From Pseudomonas sp. (GTDB lineage Bacteria > Pseudomonadota > Gammaproteobacteria > Pseudomonadales > Pseudomonadaceae): a stretch of DNA of 64,000 bases. Made by a program: the position numbers and the translations under genes. Below the pieces are notes generated by a model that worked only from the letters and a program-made list of their open reading frames with translations, was not told where the DNA came from and searched no databases. How positions within the stretch are numbered: the first letter of the stretch is position 1; every line of letters starts with the position of its first letter. Shown one piece after another: positions 35,827-45,849 of this stretch. The DNA lies in contig NZ_PEKX01000012.1 of NCBI RefSeq assembly GCF_002796985.1, positions 227,568 to 291,567 of the forward strand, in the 5' to 3' direction.

Positions 35827-38484
35827 TCAGACAGCAGCATCAAGTTGCTCCAGGTCCGGCTGTTGCTGCAGCGGCAGGTGCAGCATGAGCGTGGTGCCGC
35901 GCCCGTCGATACCGTCCTCGACGGTGATTCGCCCGCCATGGGCGCCGACCATGCCCTGGCAGATCGCCAGTCCCAGACCGGTCCCCTGGCCGCCACGATC
36001 ACCACGGGCGGCGGTGTAGAACATGTCGAAGATCTTCTCGCGCTCCGCCGGTGGAATGCCCGGCCCTTCGTCACTGACCAGGAAGCGCAGCTCCTCCTCG
36101 CCCTGCTCCACCGCCACCCGCAGGCAACCTTGCGGCGGCGAGAAGCGTGCGGCGTTTTCCAGCACGTTGACCAGCGCCTGTTCGATCAGCGCGGCATGCA
36201 CATAGAGCAGCGGCAGTTCCGGCTCGACGTGGGTTTCCACCCGATACGGGGCGACCACCGCGCGCAGGCGATTGAGCGCGCTGCCGACGATGTCGCCGGG
36301 CGACACCCAGTCCCGCGACAGCTTCAGCCCACCGTGACCAAGGCGGGTCATGTCCAGCAGGTTCTGGATGTAGCGGTCCAGGCGCTCGGCTTCGTCGCGG
36401 GTACTCTCCAGCAGTTCGCGACGGTCGGGCGGCGGGATCGCGTCGCCCAGCGCCAGCAGACTGTCGATGGCACCGCGCATGGAAGTGAGCGGCGTGCGCA
36501 GGTCGTGGCTGACCGACGCCAGCAGCGCGCTGCGCAGTTGTTCGGTTTCGCCGTGCAAGCGCGCGGCTTCGAGGTCTTCCGCCAGACGCGCGCGGGCCAG
36601 CGCCTGCGCCAGCGGTTGGCCAAGTGCCGCGAGCAGACGGCGACGCGAGCCAGGCAATGGCTGAGCATCGCGCGGGCTGACGCCGAGCAGCGCCAGCGGG
36701 CCGTCTTCGCCGGACAGCGGCCACCACCACCAGCGCCCACCCGGCAGCGTGCCGGTGCCCAGGCCGGCGGGCTGATCGTGCTGCCAGGCCCAGTCGGCAG
36801 CAGCGCGCTCCTGATCTTCCAGCACGCGACTCAGACCGCCCTCCGCCTTCCACTCACCATTGACCCGGCCGAGCAGGCAGATGTCCAGTCCCTCCCAGCC
36901 GCCGAGCTGCTGCGCAGCGGCGGCCATCACCGCCTGGCGGTCGGTGGCGGCGGTGAGTTTGCGCGACAGATCGAGCAGTTGGCTGGTTTCTTCCTGCGTC
37001 TCGCGAAGCGCCTGCAACTGCCGGCGCTGACGGGCCGCGAGGTTGCCGGTGAGGCCGGCCATGAGCAGGAAGAACAGCAGCGTCAGCACGTCTTCCTCGC
37101 GCTGGATGGCGAAGGAGAAATGCGGCGGGATGAACAGGAAGTCATAGGCCAGGAACGACAGCACCGCGCAGGCCAGCGCCGGGCCGAGGCTGCTGCGTAC
37201 CGCCACCAACAGCACGGCGGCAAGGAACACCAGGGAGATGTTCGGCAGTTCCAGCACGCTGGCCACGCCCCAGGCCAATGCGCTGGCGCAGGCGGCGGCG
37301 AGTGCGGCGAGCAGGTAGTTGCCCCAGGGCCAGGGGGATGGCGGGCGCACCTTGGGCGGCGCGAGATCGGCTTCGCTGTCGAGTACGCTGATTTCCAGGC
37401 CGTCCCCCAGGCGCAGCAGGCGCGCCGCCAGCCCGCCGCCGAACAGCACGCGATACCAGCGCTGCCGCGAGCGGCCGACCAGCAGCAGCGTGGCGCGGCG
37501 TTCCTTGGCGTGCTCGACCAGGGTGCGCGCCACTTCGCCACCGCGCAGTTCGACTACGTCACCGCCCAGGCGCTCGGCCAGTTGCTGGGCGCTCTGCAAT
37601 TGCATACGCGACGATTCGCTGCGCGGCTCGCCAGTCTCCACATGCACCAACGACCACGGCAGATGCCGGCGTTCGGCCACGCGGCTGGCATGGCGCACCA
37701 GGCGCTCGGCGTTGTGTTCGCCGTCCACCCCTACCAGCAGGCGCCCGCGCACGGCCGGGGCATCGCCGCCTTGCTGGCGATAGCGGTGGGCGAGGTCGTC
37801 GTCCACGCGCGCAGCGGCGGTCTGCATGGCCAGTTCGCGCAGCGCGGTGAGGTTGGTCTGGCTGAAGAAGGCGTCGATGGCGGCGCGGGCCTGCTCGGGC
37901 ACGTAGACCTTGCCCTCGCGCAGGCGCTCCAGCAGTTCGCGCGGCGGCAGGTCGATCAGCAGCAGTTCGTAGGCTTCCTGTAGCACCCAGTCGGGCACGG
38001 TTTCGCGCACCTGCACGCCGGTGATGTCGCGCACCTGGTCGTTGAGGCTTTCCAGGTGCTGGACGTTGACCGTGGTGTAGACGTCGATGCCGGCCGAGAG
38101 CAGTTCCTGGATGTCCTGCCAGCGCTTGGCGTGGCGGCTGCCGGGGGCATTGCTGTGGGCCAGTTCGTCCACCAGCGCCAGGGTTGGCGGGTCGGCGAGC
38201 AGGCCGTCGAGGTCCATTTCCACCAGTTGGATGCCCCGGTACTCGGAACGCTTGAGCGCCTGCTGCGGCAGGCCGGCCAACAGCGCTTCGGTCTCCGCGC
38301 GGCCGTGGGTTTCGACGATGCCCACGCGCAGTTTTACACCCTGGCGCAGTTGGCTCTGGGCGGCCAGCAGCATGGCGTAGGTCTTGCCGACGCCCGGCGC
38401 GGCGCCGAGGAATACCTTGAGACGGCCACGGCCCGTGGGGGGCAGGTCGGCCAGCAGGGCGTCGGCGCGGTTGGGGTCGGTCAT
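35827..38484 (-). CDS. kdpD: Sensor histidine kinase KdpD
   Basis: 885 residues. The cytoplasmic N-terminal KdpD domain carries Walker A GAAPGVGKT (28-36). It is followed by a Usp-like domain (LLVGVDGEHNAERLV), four transmembrane helices with short loops (about 395-500), a GAF-like region, the H box (SVSHDLRTPLTSMRG) and the ATPase domain with DEGPGIPPAE and GLGLAICQ. It senses potassium limitation and phosphorylates KdpE. It is separated from kdpC by 164 bases with a type D repeat. Confidence 0.95.
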   Translation of the reverse strand: MTDPNRADALLADLPPTGRGRLKVFLGAAPGVGKTYAMLLAAQSQLRQGVKLRVGIVETHGRAETEALLAGLPQQALKRSEYRGIQLVEMDLDGLLADPPTLALVDELAHSNAPGSRHAKRWQDIQELLSAGIDVYTTVNVQHLESLNDQVRDITGVQVRETVPDWVLQEAYELLLIDLPPRELLERLREGKVYVPEQARAAIDAFFSQTNLTALRELAMQTAAARVDDDLAHRYRQQGGDAPAVRGRLLVGVDGEHNAERLVRHASRVAERRHLPWSLVHVETGEPRSESSRMQLQSAQQLAERLGGDVVELRGGEVARTLVEHAKERRATLLLVGRSRQRWYRVLFGGGLAARLLRLGDGLEISVLDSEADLAPPKVRPPSPWPWGNYLLAALAAACASALAWGVASVLELPNISLVFLAAVLLVAVRSSLGPALACAVLSFLAYDFLFIPPHFSFAIQREEDVLTLLFFLLMAGLTGNLAARQRRQLQALRETQEETSQLLDLSRKLTAATDRQAVMAAAAQQLGGWEGLDICLLGRVNGEWKAEGGLSRVLEDQERAAADWAWQHDQPAGLGTGTLPGGRWWWWPLSGEDGPLALLGVSPRDAQPLPGSRRRLLAALGQPLAQALARARLAEDLEAARLHGETEQLRSALLASVSHDLRTPLTSMRGAIDSLLALGDAIPPPDRRELLESTRDEAERLDRYIQNLLDMTRLGHGGLKLSRDWVSPGDIVGSALNRLRAVVAPYRVETHVEPELPLLYVHAALIEQALVNVLENAARFSPPQGCLRVAVEQGEEELRFLVSDEGPGIPPAEREKIFDMFYTAARGDRGGQGTGLGLAICQGMVGAHGGRITVEDGIDGRGTTLMLHLPLQQQPDLEQLDAAV

Positions 38485-38543
38485 GGGGCTATCCTCGGAG
38501 CGCGTTGGGCGCTCGTTTCATGGGGGGAGTGAGAGTTCAAGAG

Positions 38544-38578
38544 CCCCTCACCCCAGCCCTCTCCCAGAGGGAGAGGGA
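38544..38578. repeat. Type D repeat between kdpC and kdpD
   Basis: CCCCTCACCCCAGCCCTCTC followed by CCAGAGGGAGAGGG, inside the kdp locus. Confidence 0.82.
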
Positions 38579-38648
38579 GCTGTCCTCTGCCAATGGACGG
38601 CCCTGCGTTTTTACCCATACCGCGGCAGTGCGGTACTGGCGCAGGAGT

Positions 38649-39197
38649 CTAGCGAGGCAGGCTGGCCAGGGCCATGTTCAGCGCCAGCACGTTGACCACG
38701 GCGGGGCCGATCAGCGGGCGTTCGGTGTTCGCTTCCACCAGTTTCTCCAGGCTCGCTGCCGGTACGCCGCGTTCCAGGGCGATGCGTGGTACCTGGTACA
38801 GCGCGGCAGCGGGCGGCAATTGCGGGTCGAGGCCGCTGCCGGAGGTGGTGACCAGCGCCAGCGGTACCGGCTGGGCGCCGATCTGCTGGGCGGCGGCATC
38901 CTTGGCGATGCGTTCGGCCAGCGCCGGGTTACCGGGCGCGAGGTTGCTCGCGCTGCTGGAAACGGTGGCGAAATCGCCGGCCGAGGGCCGCGAGTGGAAC
39001 CACTGGGCGCCGTCGAATTTCTGCGCGATCAGTGCCGAGCCGCGCACGTTGCCCTGGTCGTCGCGGACCAGGCTGCCATTGGCCTGGTCGTGGAAGGCGA
39101 CCTGGGCGATGCCGGTAACGGCCAGTGGGTAGGCGACACCGGTGACGGCGCTGAGCAGCACCAGCGAGGCAATGGCGGGGCGGAGTTGGTTGAGCAT
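38649..39197 (-). CDS. kdpC: Potassium-transporting ATPase subunit KdpC
   Basis: 182 residues, the normal size. One N-terminal transmembrane helix ([23 protein letters not shown]) anchors a periplasmic domain with [18 protein letters not shown] and [17 protein letters not shown], which are conserved KdpC blocks. KdpC stabilises the KdpFABC complex. AGGAATACG precedes the ATG. A 217-base gap with repeats separates it from kdpB, which is unusual because these genes are normally nearly contiguous. Confidence 0.95.
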   Translation of the reverse strand: MLNQLRPAIASLVLLSAVTGVAYPLAVTGIAQVAFHDQANGSLVRDDQGNVRGSALIAQKFDGAQWFHSRPSAGDFATVSSSASNLAPGNPALAERIAKDAAAQQIGAQPVPLALVTTSGSGLDPQLPPAAALYQVPRIALERGVPAASLEKLVEANTERPLIGPAVVNVLALNMALASLPR

Positions 39198-39235
39198 TTT
39201 CGTATTCCTCTTGTCAGGTTCGGAGCGAGGGAATG

Positions 39236-39269
39236 CCCTCACCCCTGCCCTCTCCCAGAGGGAGAGGGA
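39236..39269. repeat. Type D repeat between kdpB and kdpC
   Basis: CCCTCACCCCTGCCCTCTCC followed by CAGAGGGAGAGGGA. Confidence 0.82.
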
Positions 39270-39312
39270 GTAGTTCGGCGTGTCCGGCGAGATCGGGGAT
39301 TGGCCGGATCCT

Positions 39313-39403
39313 GTAGGAGCGAGCTTGCTCGCGAACAATCATCCAGCAGCTCCGGCGCTCGGGCGGTTCGCGAGCAAGGACTGGGCGTCCCCCTCGGTCC
39401 TAC
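39313..39403. repeat. REP palindrome pair (type A) inside kdp operon
   Basis: GTAGGAGCGAGCTTGCTCGC on the left. The right arm is the extended variant (AAGGACTGGGCG...CGGTCCTAC). It lies between kdpB and kdpC. Confidence 0.88.
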
Positions 39404-39414
39404 GAAGAGCAACC

Positions 39415-41475
39415 TCAGGCCAGGCCGATGGCGACCAGGATCATGTCGATCACCTTGATCCCCACGAACGGCGCCACCAGCCCGCCCACGCCGTAGATCA
39501 GCAGATTGCGCCGCAGCAGTTGCGAAGCGTCGCTGGCCTGCACGCGCACACCGCGCAGGGCCAAGGGAATCAGCGCAACGATGATCAGCGCGTTGAACAC
39601 GATGGCCGAGAGAATCGCGCTCTGCGGGCTGGCCAACTGCATCAGGTTGAGCACGCCCAGCTGCGGGTAAATGCCGGCGAACAGCGCGGGGAGGATGGCG
39701 AAGTACTTGGCCACGTCGTTGGCCACCGAGAAGGTGGTCAGCGCGCCACGGGTCACCAGCAGTTCCTTGCCGACCTGTACCACGTCCAGCAGCTTGGTCG
39801 GGTCGCTGTCCAGGTCCACCAGGTTGGCGGCCTCACGGGCAGCCTGGGTGCCGTCGTTCATGGCCATGCCGACGTCCGCCTGGGCCAGTGCGGGGGCGTC
39901 GTTGGCGCCGTCGCCGCACATCGCGACCATGCGCCCTTCGCCCTGCTCCTGGCGGATGCGCGCCAGCTTCTTCTCCGGCGTGGCTTCGGCGATCACGTCG
40001 TCCACGCCCGCTTCGGCGGCAATGGCGGCGGCGGTCAGCGGGTTGTCGCCGGTCACCATCACGGTGCGGATGCCCATGCGGCGCAGTTCGGCGAAGCGCT
40101 CGCGGATGCCCGGCTTGACCACGTCCTTCAAGTGGATGGCGCCCAGCAGCTTGCCGTCGGCCACCACCAGCAGCGGCGTGCCGCCGCTCTGGGCGATGCG
40201 TTCGATCTCCTTGGCCAGGCTCTCGGGCATCTGCGCGCGGTCCAGGCCGACGAAAGCCAGCGCGGCGTCCACCGCGCCCTTGCGGTAGACATGGCCATCC
40301 ATGTCGATGCCCGACAGGCGCGTCTCGGCGCTGAAGGCAATCGGCGTCACCCGCGCACGGTCCGGCTCCGGCAGGACGATCTGCGCACGCAGGAACTCAA
40401 TGATCGACTTGCCCTCCGGCGTGTCATCGGCCAGCGAGGCGAGGAACGCGCCCTCGGCCAATTCCAGCGATTGCACGCCGGGCGCGGTGTGCAGCGCGCT
40501 GCAGCGGCGGTTGCCGAAGGTGATGGTGCCGGTCTTGTCGAGCATCAGCACATGCACGTCCCCCGCCGCTTCCACGGCGCGGCCGGACTTGGCGATGACG
40601 TTCAGGCGCACCAGGCGGTCCATGCCGGCGATACCAATGGCCGAGAGCAGGCCGCCGATGGTGGTCGGGATCAGGGTCACCAGCAGCGCCACCAGGAACA
40701 CCAGCGGCAGGTTGCCGCCGGCGAACAGGGCGAAGGGCTTCAGGGTCACGACCACCAGCAGGAAGATCAGCGTCAGGCCGATCAGCAGGATGTCCAGCGC
40801 CACTTCGTTGGGGGTCTTCTGGCGCTTGGCGCCTTCCACCAGGGCGATCATCCGGTCGAGGGTCGACTCGCCGGGGTTGGCGGTGATCTTCACCAGCAGC
40901 CAGTCGGACACCAGCCGGGTATTGCCGGTCACGGCCGAGCGGTCGCCGCCGGATTCGCGGATCACCGGCGCGGACTCGCCGGTGATGGCGGCCTCGTTGA
41001 CCGCCGCCACGCCTTCGATCACCTCGCCGTCGCCGGGGATCAGTTCGCCGGCTTCGACGCGCACCACATCGCCCTTGCGCAGGCTGCTGGCGGCGACTTT
41101 CTCGAAGTTGCCGCTAGGGGTCCGGCGCAGGGCCTGCAGGCCCTGGGTGCCGGCCTTGAGGCTGTCCGCGCGGGCCTTGCCACGGCCCTCGGCAAGCGCC
41201 TCGGCGAAGTTGGCGAAGAGTACGGTGAACCACAGCCACACGGCGATCTGCACGGCGACGAAGGTCGGCACCGACTCACCACCGACCATGCAGAGCACGG
41301 TGGTCAGCACAGCGGTCAGGGCCACCACCAGCATCACCGGCGAGCGTTGCAACTGGCGCGGGTCGAGCTTGACGAAGGCCTGCACCAGCGCCGGTTTCCA
41401 CAGGGCGGACAGCGCAGTGGTCGGGCGCTTCTCGGCGACCTTCTTCGGCGCCAGTTCCTGGGTATGTGCGTTCAT
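39415..41475 (-). CDS. kdpB: Potassium-transporting P-type ATPase subunit KdpB
   Basis: 686 residues. The P-type ATPase signatures are present: TGES (165-168), the phosphorylated Asp313 in [10 protein letters not shown], and [18 protein letters not shown]. Membrane segments match the KdpB pattern of seven helices. It hydrolyses ATP to drive potassium import through KdpA. It follows kdpA after 10 bases and starts at ATG 41475. Confidence 0.97.
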   Translation of the reverse strand: MNAHTQELAPKKVAEKRPTTALSALWKPALVQAFVKLDPRQLQRSPVMLVVALTAVLTTVLCMVGGESVPTFVAVQIAVWLWFTVLFANFAEALAEGRGKARADSLKAGTQGLQALRRTPSGNFEKVAASSLRKGDVVRVEAGELIPGDGEVIEGVAAVNEAAITGESAPVIRESGGDRSAVTGNTRLVSDWLLVKITANPGESTLDRMIALVEGAKRQKTPNEVALDILLIGLTLIFLLVVVTLKPFALFAGGNLPLVFLVALLVTLIPTTIGGLLSAIGIAGMDRLVRLNVIAKSGRAVEAAGDVHVLMLDKTGTITFGNRRCSALHTAPGVQSLELAEGAFLASLADDTPEGKSIIEFLRAQIVLPEPDRARVTPIAFSAETRLSGIDMDGHVYRKGAVDAALAFVGLDRAQMPESLAKEIERIAQSGGTPLLVVADGKLLGAIHLKDVVKPGIRERFAELRRMGIRTVMVTGDNPLTAAAIAAEAGVDDVIAEATPEKKLARIRQEQGEGRMVAMCGDGANDAPALAQADVGMAMNDGTQAAREAANLVDLDSDPTKLLDVVQVGKELLVTRGALTTFSVANDVAKYFAILPALFAGIYPQLGVLNLMQLASPQSAILSAIVFNALIIVALIPLALRGVRVQASDASQLLRRNLLIYGVGGLVAPFVGIKVIDMILVAIGLA

Positions 41476-41485
41476 GTCGATATCC

Positions 41486-43180
41486 TCAGAAACCGAGCGT
41501 CAGGTGATCGGCCACCGGGCCCAGCACCAGCGTCGGCAGGAAGTTCAGGCCGCCCACCAGCAGGATGGTCGCGGTCAGCAGGCTGACGAACAGCAGGCCG
41601 TGGGTCGGGAAACTGTTGGGGCCGACCGGGGTGGCCTTCTTCGCCGCCAGGCTGCCGGCAATCGCCAGCACCGGGAGGATGTAGCCGAAGCGGCCGATCA
41701 GCATGGCCAGGGCGATCATCAGGTTGTGGAACGGCGTGTTGGCACCGAAGCCGCCGAACGCCGAACCGTTGTTCGCGGTACCCGAGGTGTAGGCATAGAG
41801 CAGTTGGCTGAAACCGTGGGCGCCGGGGTTGCTCACCGCCGAGGCCGGGCCCGGCAGGCTGGCGGCGATGGCGCCGAGCACCAGCACGCCGACCGGCATC
41901 ACCAGCAGCGTCGCCACCAGCAGGCGTACTTCGCGGGCTTCGAGCTTCTTGCCGAGGTATTCCGGGGTGCGGCCGACCATCAGCCCGGCGAGGAACACCG
42001 CAATCAGGACGAACAGCAGCATGCCGTAGAGCCCCGCGCCAACACCGCCGAAGATCACCTCGCCGACCATCATGTTGAGCATCGCAACCATGCCCGACAG
42101 CGGGCTGAGGCTGTCATGCATGGCGTTCACCGAGCCGTTGGAGGCAGCCGTAGTAGTCACCGACCAGAGCACGCTGGCGGTGGTGCCGAAGCGGCTTTCC
42201 TTGCCTTCCAGCGGTGCGACCTGCTCCACCGGCAGCGCACTGAGCGCCGGGTTCGGCTGGTACTCGGCCCACAGCGAGGCGCCCAGGCCGAGGGCGAACA
42301 GCACCAGCATGCAGCCGAGGATGGCGCGGCTCTGGCGCAGGTCCTTCACGTAGTGGCCGAAGGTGAATACCAGCGCGGCCGGGATCAGGATGATCGAGGC
42401 GACCTCGAACAGGTTGCTCCAGATCGTCGGGTTCTCGAACGGGTGCGCCGAGTTCACGCCGAAGAAGCCGCCGCCATTGGTGCCCAGCTGCTTGATGGCG
42501 ATCTGGCTGGCGGCAGGGCCGAGCGGGATGGACTGGTCGGCGCCCTGCACGGTCAGCGCATGGGCGTAGTCGAGGAAGGTCTGCGGCACGCCCTGCCAGA
42601 CCAGCAGCAGCGCCAGCAGCAGGCACAGCGGGAGCAGCCCGTAAAGGGTGGCGCGGGTCAGGTCGACCCAGAAGTTACCGAGGTTGTGCGTCGACTTGCG
42701 CGAGATGCCACGGGCCAGCGCCACCAGCACGGCCAGGCCGACAGCGGCGCTGACGAAGTTCTGCACGGTCAGGCCGAGCATCTGGCTCAGGTAGCTCAGC
42801 GAGGCTTCACCGCTGTAGGCCTGCCAGTTGGTGTTGGTGACGAAACTCACCGCGGTGTTGAACGCCAGCGTCCACTCCAGGCCCGGCAGGTGCTGCGGGT
42901 TGAGCGGCAGCAGCCCTTGCAGCATGAGGATGGTGAACAACAGCACCAGCCCGACCAGGTTGAACGCCAGCAGGGCCAGGGTGTAGCGCTTCCAGTCCTG
43001 CTCGTCTTCGGGGTGGATGCCGCAGGCGCGGTAAATCGCCCGCTCCACCGGCAGGAACAGCGGGCTGAGGAAGGTCCGCTGCCCCTCCATCACCTTGTAG
43101 TAGAAGCGCCCGAGGAACGGCGCCGGCACCAGCACCAGCGCCAGGAAGGCAACGATCAGCAATACGTCATGGCTGTTCAT
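41486..43180 (-). CDS. kdpA: Potassium-transporting ATPase potassium-binding subunit KdpA
   Basis: 564 residues, hydrophobic, about 10 transmembrane helices. The four pore-loop segments characteristic of the K+-transporter superfamily are seen, for example [34 protein letters not shown] and [19 protein letters not shown]. It binds and channels potassium within KdpFABC. GGAG precedes ATG 43180. kdpF lies 8 bases upstream. Confidence 0.96.
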   Translation of the reverse strand: MNSHDVLLIVAFLALVLVPAPFLGRFYYKVMEGQRTFLSPLFLPVERAIYRACGIHPEDEQDWKRYTLALLAFNLVGLVLLFTILMLQGLLPLNPQHLPGLEWTLAFNTAVSFVTNTNWQAYSGEASLSYLSQMLGLTVQNFVSAAVGLAVLVALARGISRKSTHNLGNFWVDLTRATLYGLLPLCLLLALLLVWQGVPQTFLDYAHALTVQGADQSIPLGPAASQIAIKQLGTNGGGFFGVNSAHPFENPTIWSNLFEVASIILIPAALVFTFGHYVKDLRQSRAILGCMLVLFALGLGASLWAEYQPNPALSALPVEQVAPLEGKESRFGTTASVLWSVTTTAASNGSVNAMHDSLSPLSGMVAMLNMMVGEVIFGGVGAGLYGMLLFVLIAVFLAGLMVGRTPEYLGKKLEAREVRLLVATLLVMPVGVLVLGAIAASLPGPASAVSNPGAHGFSQLLYAYTSGTANNGSAFGGFGANTPFHNLMIALAMLIGRFGYILPVLAIAGSLAAKKATPVGPNSFPTHGLLFVSLLTATILLVGGLNFLPTLVLGPVADHLTLGF

Positions 43181-43188
43181 GGCCACTC

Positions 43189-43278
43189 CTAGGAACGGTC
43201 GGCGCGCAGCAGCGCCACCAGCAGGTAGATGAACAATCCCGTGGCCAGGACCAGGGACACACCGTCGAGCACGCTCAT
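43189..43278 (-). CDS. kdpF: Potassium-transporting ATPase subunit KdpF
   Basis: 29 residues: one transmembrane helix (SLVLATGLFIYLLVALL) with the ending RADRS, typical of KdpF, the small stabilising peptide of the complex. GGAGAAAG precedes the ATG. It is the first gene of the operon. Confidence 0.93.
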   Translation of the reverse strand: MSVLDGVSLVLATGLFIYLLVALLRADRS

Positions 43279-43695
43279 GATTTCTTTCTCCTCACGCGGG
43301 CGATTCCATCGCTTGGGCAGCCGTTGCCGCCTGACGGAAATTTTCCGCAAGGAACGCGTAAAGGAGCGATTCCCCACCGCGCCGAGCGGCGTAAAGAAGG
43401 CGTAAAAAACCGCTCAGGGGCGGCACCCGGCGGGCACGTATCGAAATCGATACACAGCGGACACGCTGGCGACACCCGTCGGCCCGTCCAGTGGCAACTC
43501 CAGCACCAGCGCGGCCTACCAGAAGCTGGTCGCCAACCGGCTCAAGCAATGCCAGAGCAGCGGGGGCCACCTCGCGGTCTGATTTCGGTCGGCCGCCGGA
43601 GCGCCCCCGTTCCGGCGGTCTTCCTGGATTGCCAGTCGCCCCGAATCTGTCCTAGGCTTGGCCTCTTCAAATTCATCCGATGATTGGATGTTTCC
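43279..43695. other. Divergent intergenic region, kdpF and GntR-gene promoters
   Basis: About 420 bases. The half near kdpF holds the direct repeats listed separately. The other half is GC-rich with an open plus-strand frame without a start codon (43415-43575), which has no recognised domain. It must contain both the kdp promoter and the promoter of the GntR-type regulator. Confidence 0.55.
43356..43406 (-). promoter_or_regulatory. Phased TTTACGC direct repeats upstream of kdpF, candidate KdpE sites
   Basis: On the minus strand TTTACGC occurs at 43400-43406, 43389-43395 and 43356-43362. The first two are 11 bases apart and the third is 33 bases further, so all lie on the same face of the helix. 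OmpR-type regulators bind such direct repeats as dimers; assignment to KdpE is inference. Confidence 0.5.
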
Positions 43696-44343
43696 ATGCC
43701 AAGCCCCATCCAGAAACGCTCGTTGGTGGACATCGCCCTCGAGCAGATTCACCAGCGCATCGCCGACGGCACCTGGCCACTGGGCCAGCGCCTGCCGCCA
43801 GAGCCCGAACTGGCCGAGTCCCTCGGTATCAGCCGCAACACCGTGCGCGAAGCGGTACGCGTGCTGACCTTCTCCGGCGTGCTGGAAGTGCGCCAGGGCG
43901 ATGGCACCTACGTGCGCGCCTGCGCCAACCCGCTGGACGCCATGCTGGTGCTGGCCCGCAGCTCGGTGGAGCAGGCGCTGGAAGCGCGCGGCATCATCGA
44001 AGTGGAAGCCAGCCGGCTGGCCGCCGAGCGGCGTACCGAGGCGGACCTCACCGCGCTGCACGAAGCCCTGGAGGCTTCCGCCGTTCACCACGGCGGCAAT
44101 CTCGCCACCTACATCGACCTCGATCTGGCCTTCCACCAGCGCGTCGTGGACAGCGCCCACAACCCGGTGCTGAGCGAGCTGTACCGCTATTTCTCGCAGG
44201 TGATTCGCGCCGGCCTGGAACGCACCATCGGCGACCCGAGTCGGCCGCAGCCAAGCTTCGAGCTGCACCGCGAGCTGCTCGAAGCCATCGCCCGTGGCGA
44301 CGCCGAAGCCGCCGCGAAAGCGAACCGTGCGCTGCTGATCTGA
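43696..44343 (+). CDS. GntR-family (FadR subfamily) transcriptional regulator
   Basis: 215 residues. The winged helix-turn-helix at about 8-75 contains IADGTWPLGQRLPPEPELAE and SRNTVREAVRVL. The C-terminal FCD helical domain has metal-ligand-like histidines and acids in FHQRVVDSAHNPVL and ELHRELLEAI. The effector is unknown. The following CynX-type transporter is in the same direction, 53 bases away, and is the likely target. ATG 43696 was preferred over TTG 43684. Confidence 0.9.
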   Translation: MPSPIQKRSLVDIALEQIHQRIADGTWPLGQRLPPEPELAESLGISRNTVREAVRVLTFSGVLEVRQGDGTYVRACANPLDAMLVLARSSVEQALEARGIIEVEASRLAAERRTEADLTALHEALEASAVHHGGNLATYIDLDLAFHQRVVDSAHNPVLSELYRYFSQVIRAGLERTIGDPSRPQPSFELHRELLEAIARGDAEAAAKANRALLI

Positions 44344-44396
44344 CGCCCATTTCTTTCTACGAACGCTTTCTGCCTTGCTGCCCTGGAATGCCCACC

Positions 44397-45677
44397 ATGT
44401 CCTTGCCCAACGACCCGAAAGACACCGAGCACAAGCTGTCCTGCCCGCCCGAAGCACTGCTGATCGACGCCGAAGACGACAGCACGCCAGCAGCTGCGCC
44501 ACGCCCGCAACGCACCTGGCTGTTGCTGCTGGGCCTGGTGCTGGTGGCGATCAACCTGCGCCCGGCACTTTCCAGCCTCGCGCCGCTGCTCAACACCGTA
44601 CGCGACGGCACCGGTCTGTCGGCGGCGGCTGCCGGCCTGCTGACTACCCTGCCGGTGCTCTGCCTGGGCCTGTTCGCGCCGCTGGCGCCGATGCTCGCTC
44701 GGCGGCTGGGTGCCGAGCGCACCGTGCTGCTGATCCTCTTCACCCTGGCCGGCGGCATCGTCCTGCGCAGCCTGTTCCCGGTGGCCGGGCTGTTCCTCGG
44801 CAGCCTGGTGGCCGGCGCCAGCATCGGCATCATCGGCGTGTTGCTGCCGGGCATCGTCAAGCGCGATTTCCCGCACATCGCCGGGACCATGACCGGCGTC
44901 TACACCATGGCCCTGTGCCTGGGCGCCGCGACCGCCGCCGGCTCCACCGTGCCGCTGGCCAAGCTGATGGACGACAGCTGGCAACTGGCGCTGGCGTTCT
45001 GGGCAATCCCGGCCGTGGTCGCCGCAGCGATTTGGCTGCCGCAGACCCGCCACAACCACCATGCCCACCGCGCGGTGTACAAGGTGACCGGCCTGTGGCG
45101 CGACCCACTGGCCTGGCAGGTGACGCTGTACATGGGCCTGCAGTCGTCGCTGGCCTACATCGTCTTCGGCTGGGTGCCGTCGATCCTCATCGACCGTGGC
45201 CTGAGCGCAGTGGAAGCCGGGCTGGTGCTCTCCGGCTCGGTGATGGTGCAGTTGTTCAGCGCCCTGGCCGCGCCCTGGCTGGCTACCCGCGGCAAGGACC
45301 AGCGCCTTGCAGTGGTGATCGTCATGAGCCTGACCCTGGCTGGCCTGCTCGGTCTGTTGTTCGCCCCGCTCTCGGGGATCTGGGGCTGGGCCGTGGTGTT
45401 GGGCCTCGGCCAGGGCGGCACCTTCAGCATCGCTCTGGCGCTGATCGTGCTGCGCTCGCCGGACGCCCACGTCGCCTCCAACCTCTCCGGCATGGCCCAG
45501 GGCGTGGGCTATACCCTGGCCGCGTGCGGGCCGTTCCTGGTCGGCGTGGTGCACGACGCCACCGGAGGCTGGGCAGCGACCGGGGTTATCTTCGTGGTGG
45601 TGACGGTGGCGGGGATCGTGTTCGGCCTGGGCGCCGGGCGGGACAAGCTGGTGCAGGTGAAGAGCGAGCACGTCTGA
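44397..45677 (+). CDS. CynX/NimT-family MFS transporter
   Basis: 426 residues. A polar N-terminal tail of about 38 residues precedes 12 transmembrane helices. LVAINLRPALSSLAPLL in helix 1 is the hallmark of the cyanate/nitroimidazole (CynX/NimT) branch of MFS. The substrate is unknown. It sits 53 bases after the GntR regulator, so it is probably regulated by it. A type C palindrome 15 bases after the stop may act as its terminator. Confidence 0.9.
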   Translation: MSLPNDPKDTEHKLSCPPEALLIDAEDDSTPAAAPRPQRTWLLLLGLVLVAINLRPALSSLAPLLNTVRDGTGLSAAAAGLLTTLPVLCLGLFAPLAPMLARRLGAERTVLLILFTLAGGIVLRSLFPVAGLFLGSLVAGASIGIIGVLLPGIVKRDFPHIAGTMTGVYTMALCLGAATAAGSTVPLAKLMDDSWQLALAFWAIPAVVAAAIWLPQTRHNHHAHRAVYKVTGLWRDPLAWQVTLYMGLQSSLAYIVFGWVPSILIDRGLSAVEAGLVLSGSVMVQLFSALAAPWLATRGKDQRLAVVIVMSLTLAGLLGLLFAPLSGIWGWAVVLGLGQGGTFSIALALIVLRSPDAHVASNLSGMAQGVGYTLAACGPFLVGVVHDATGGWAATGVIFVVVTVAGIVFGLGAGRDKLVQVKSEHV

Positions 45678-45691
45678 GCCCGGCCCGTCAC

Positions 45692-45728
45692 GTAGGGCGG
45701 ATAACCCGTTCCGGGTTATTCACCCTAC
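45692..45728. repeat. Type C palindrome
   Basis: GTAGGGCGGATAACCCGT-TCC-GGGTTATTCACCCTAC, same family as 35033-35069. Confidence 0.82.
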
Positions 45729-45742
45729 TTCGGAATGCCCCT

Positions 45743-45766
45743 GTAGGAGCGAGCTTGCTCGCGAAC
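45743..45766. repeat. Half REP (type A)
   Basis: GTAGGAGCGAGCTTGCTCGC without an intact facing arm; GGAGCGAGCTTG recurs at 45787. Confidence 0.75.
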
Positions 45767-45798
45767 AGCGCCTCATGGGAACACCGGAGCGAGCTTGA

Positions 45799-45831
45799 TC
45801 ACCCTCTCCCCAGCCAGGGTTAGGGTGAGGG
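45799..45831. repeat. Type D repeat, inverted orientation
   Basis: CACCCTCTCCCCAGCCAGGG followed by TTAGGGTGAGGG. Confidence 0.72.
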
Positions 45832-45849
45832 CAGTCCCACGCAGGAACC

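Noticed and set aside
35719..37983. Long plus-strand open frame across kdpD
   Set aside because: Antisense shadow of kdpD, for the same reason.
40301..43192. Long plus-strand open frame across kdpB and kdpA
   Set aside because: Antisense shadow of two well-conserved genes; composition is low-complexity and has no family.
43415..43575. Open plus-strand frame ending CLKQC-like, with plausible codons, upstream of the GntR gene
   Set aside because: It has no start codon in the frame and no recognised domain; at most a gene remnant.
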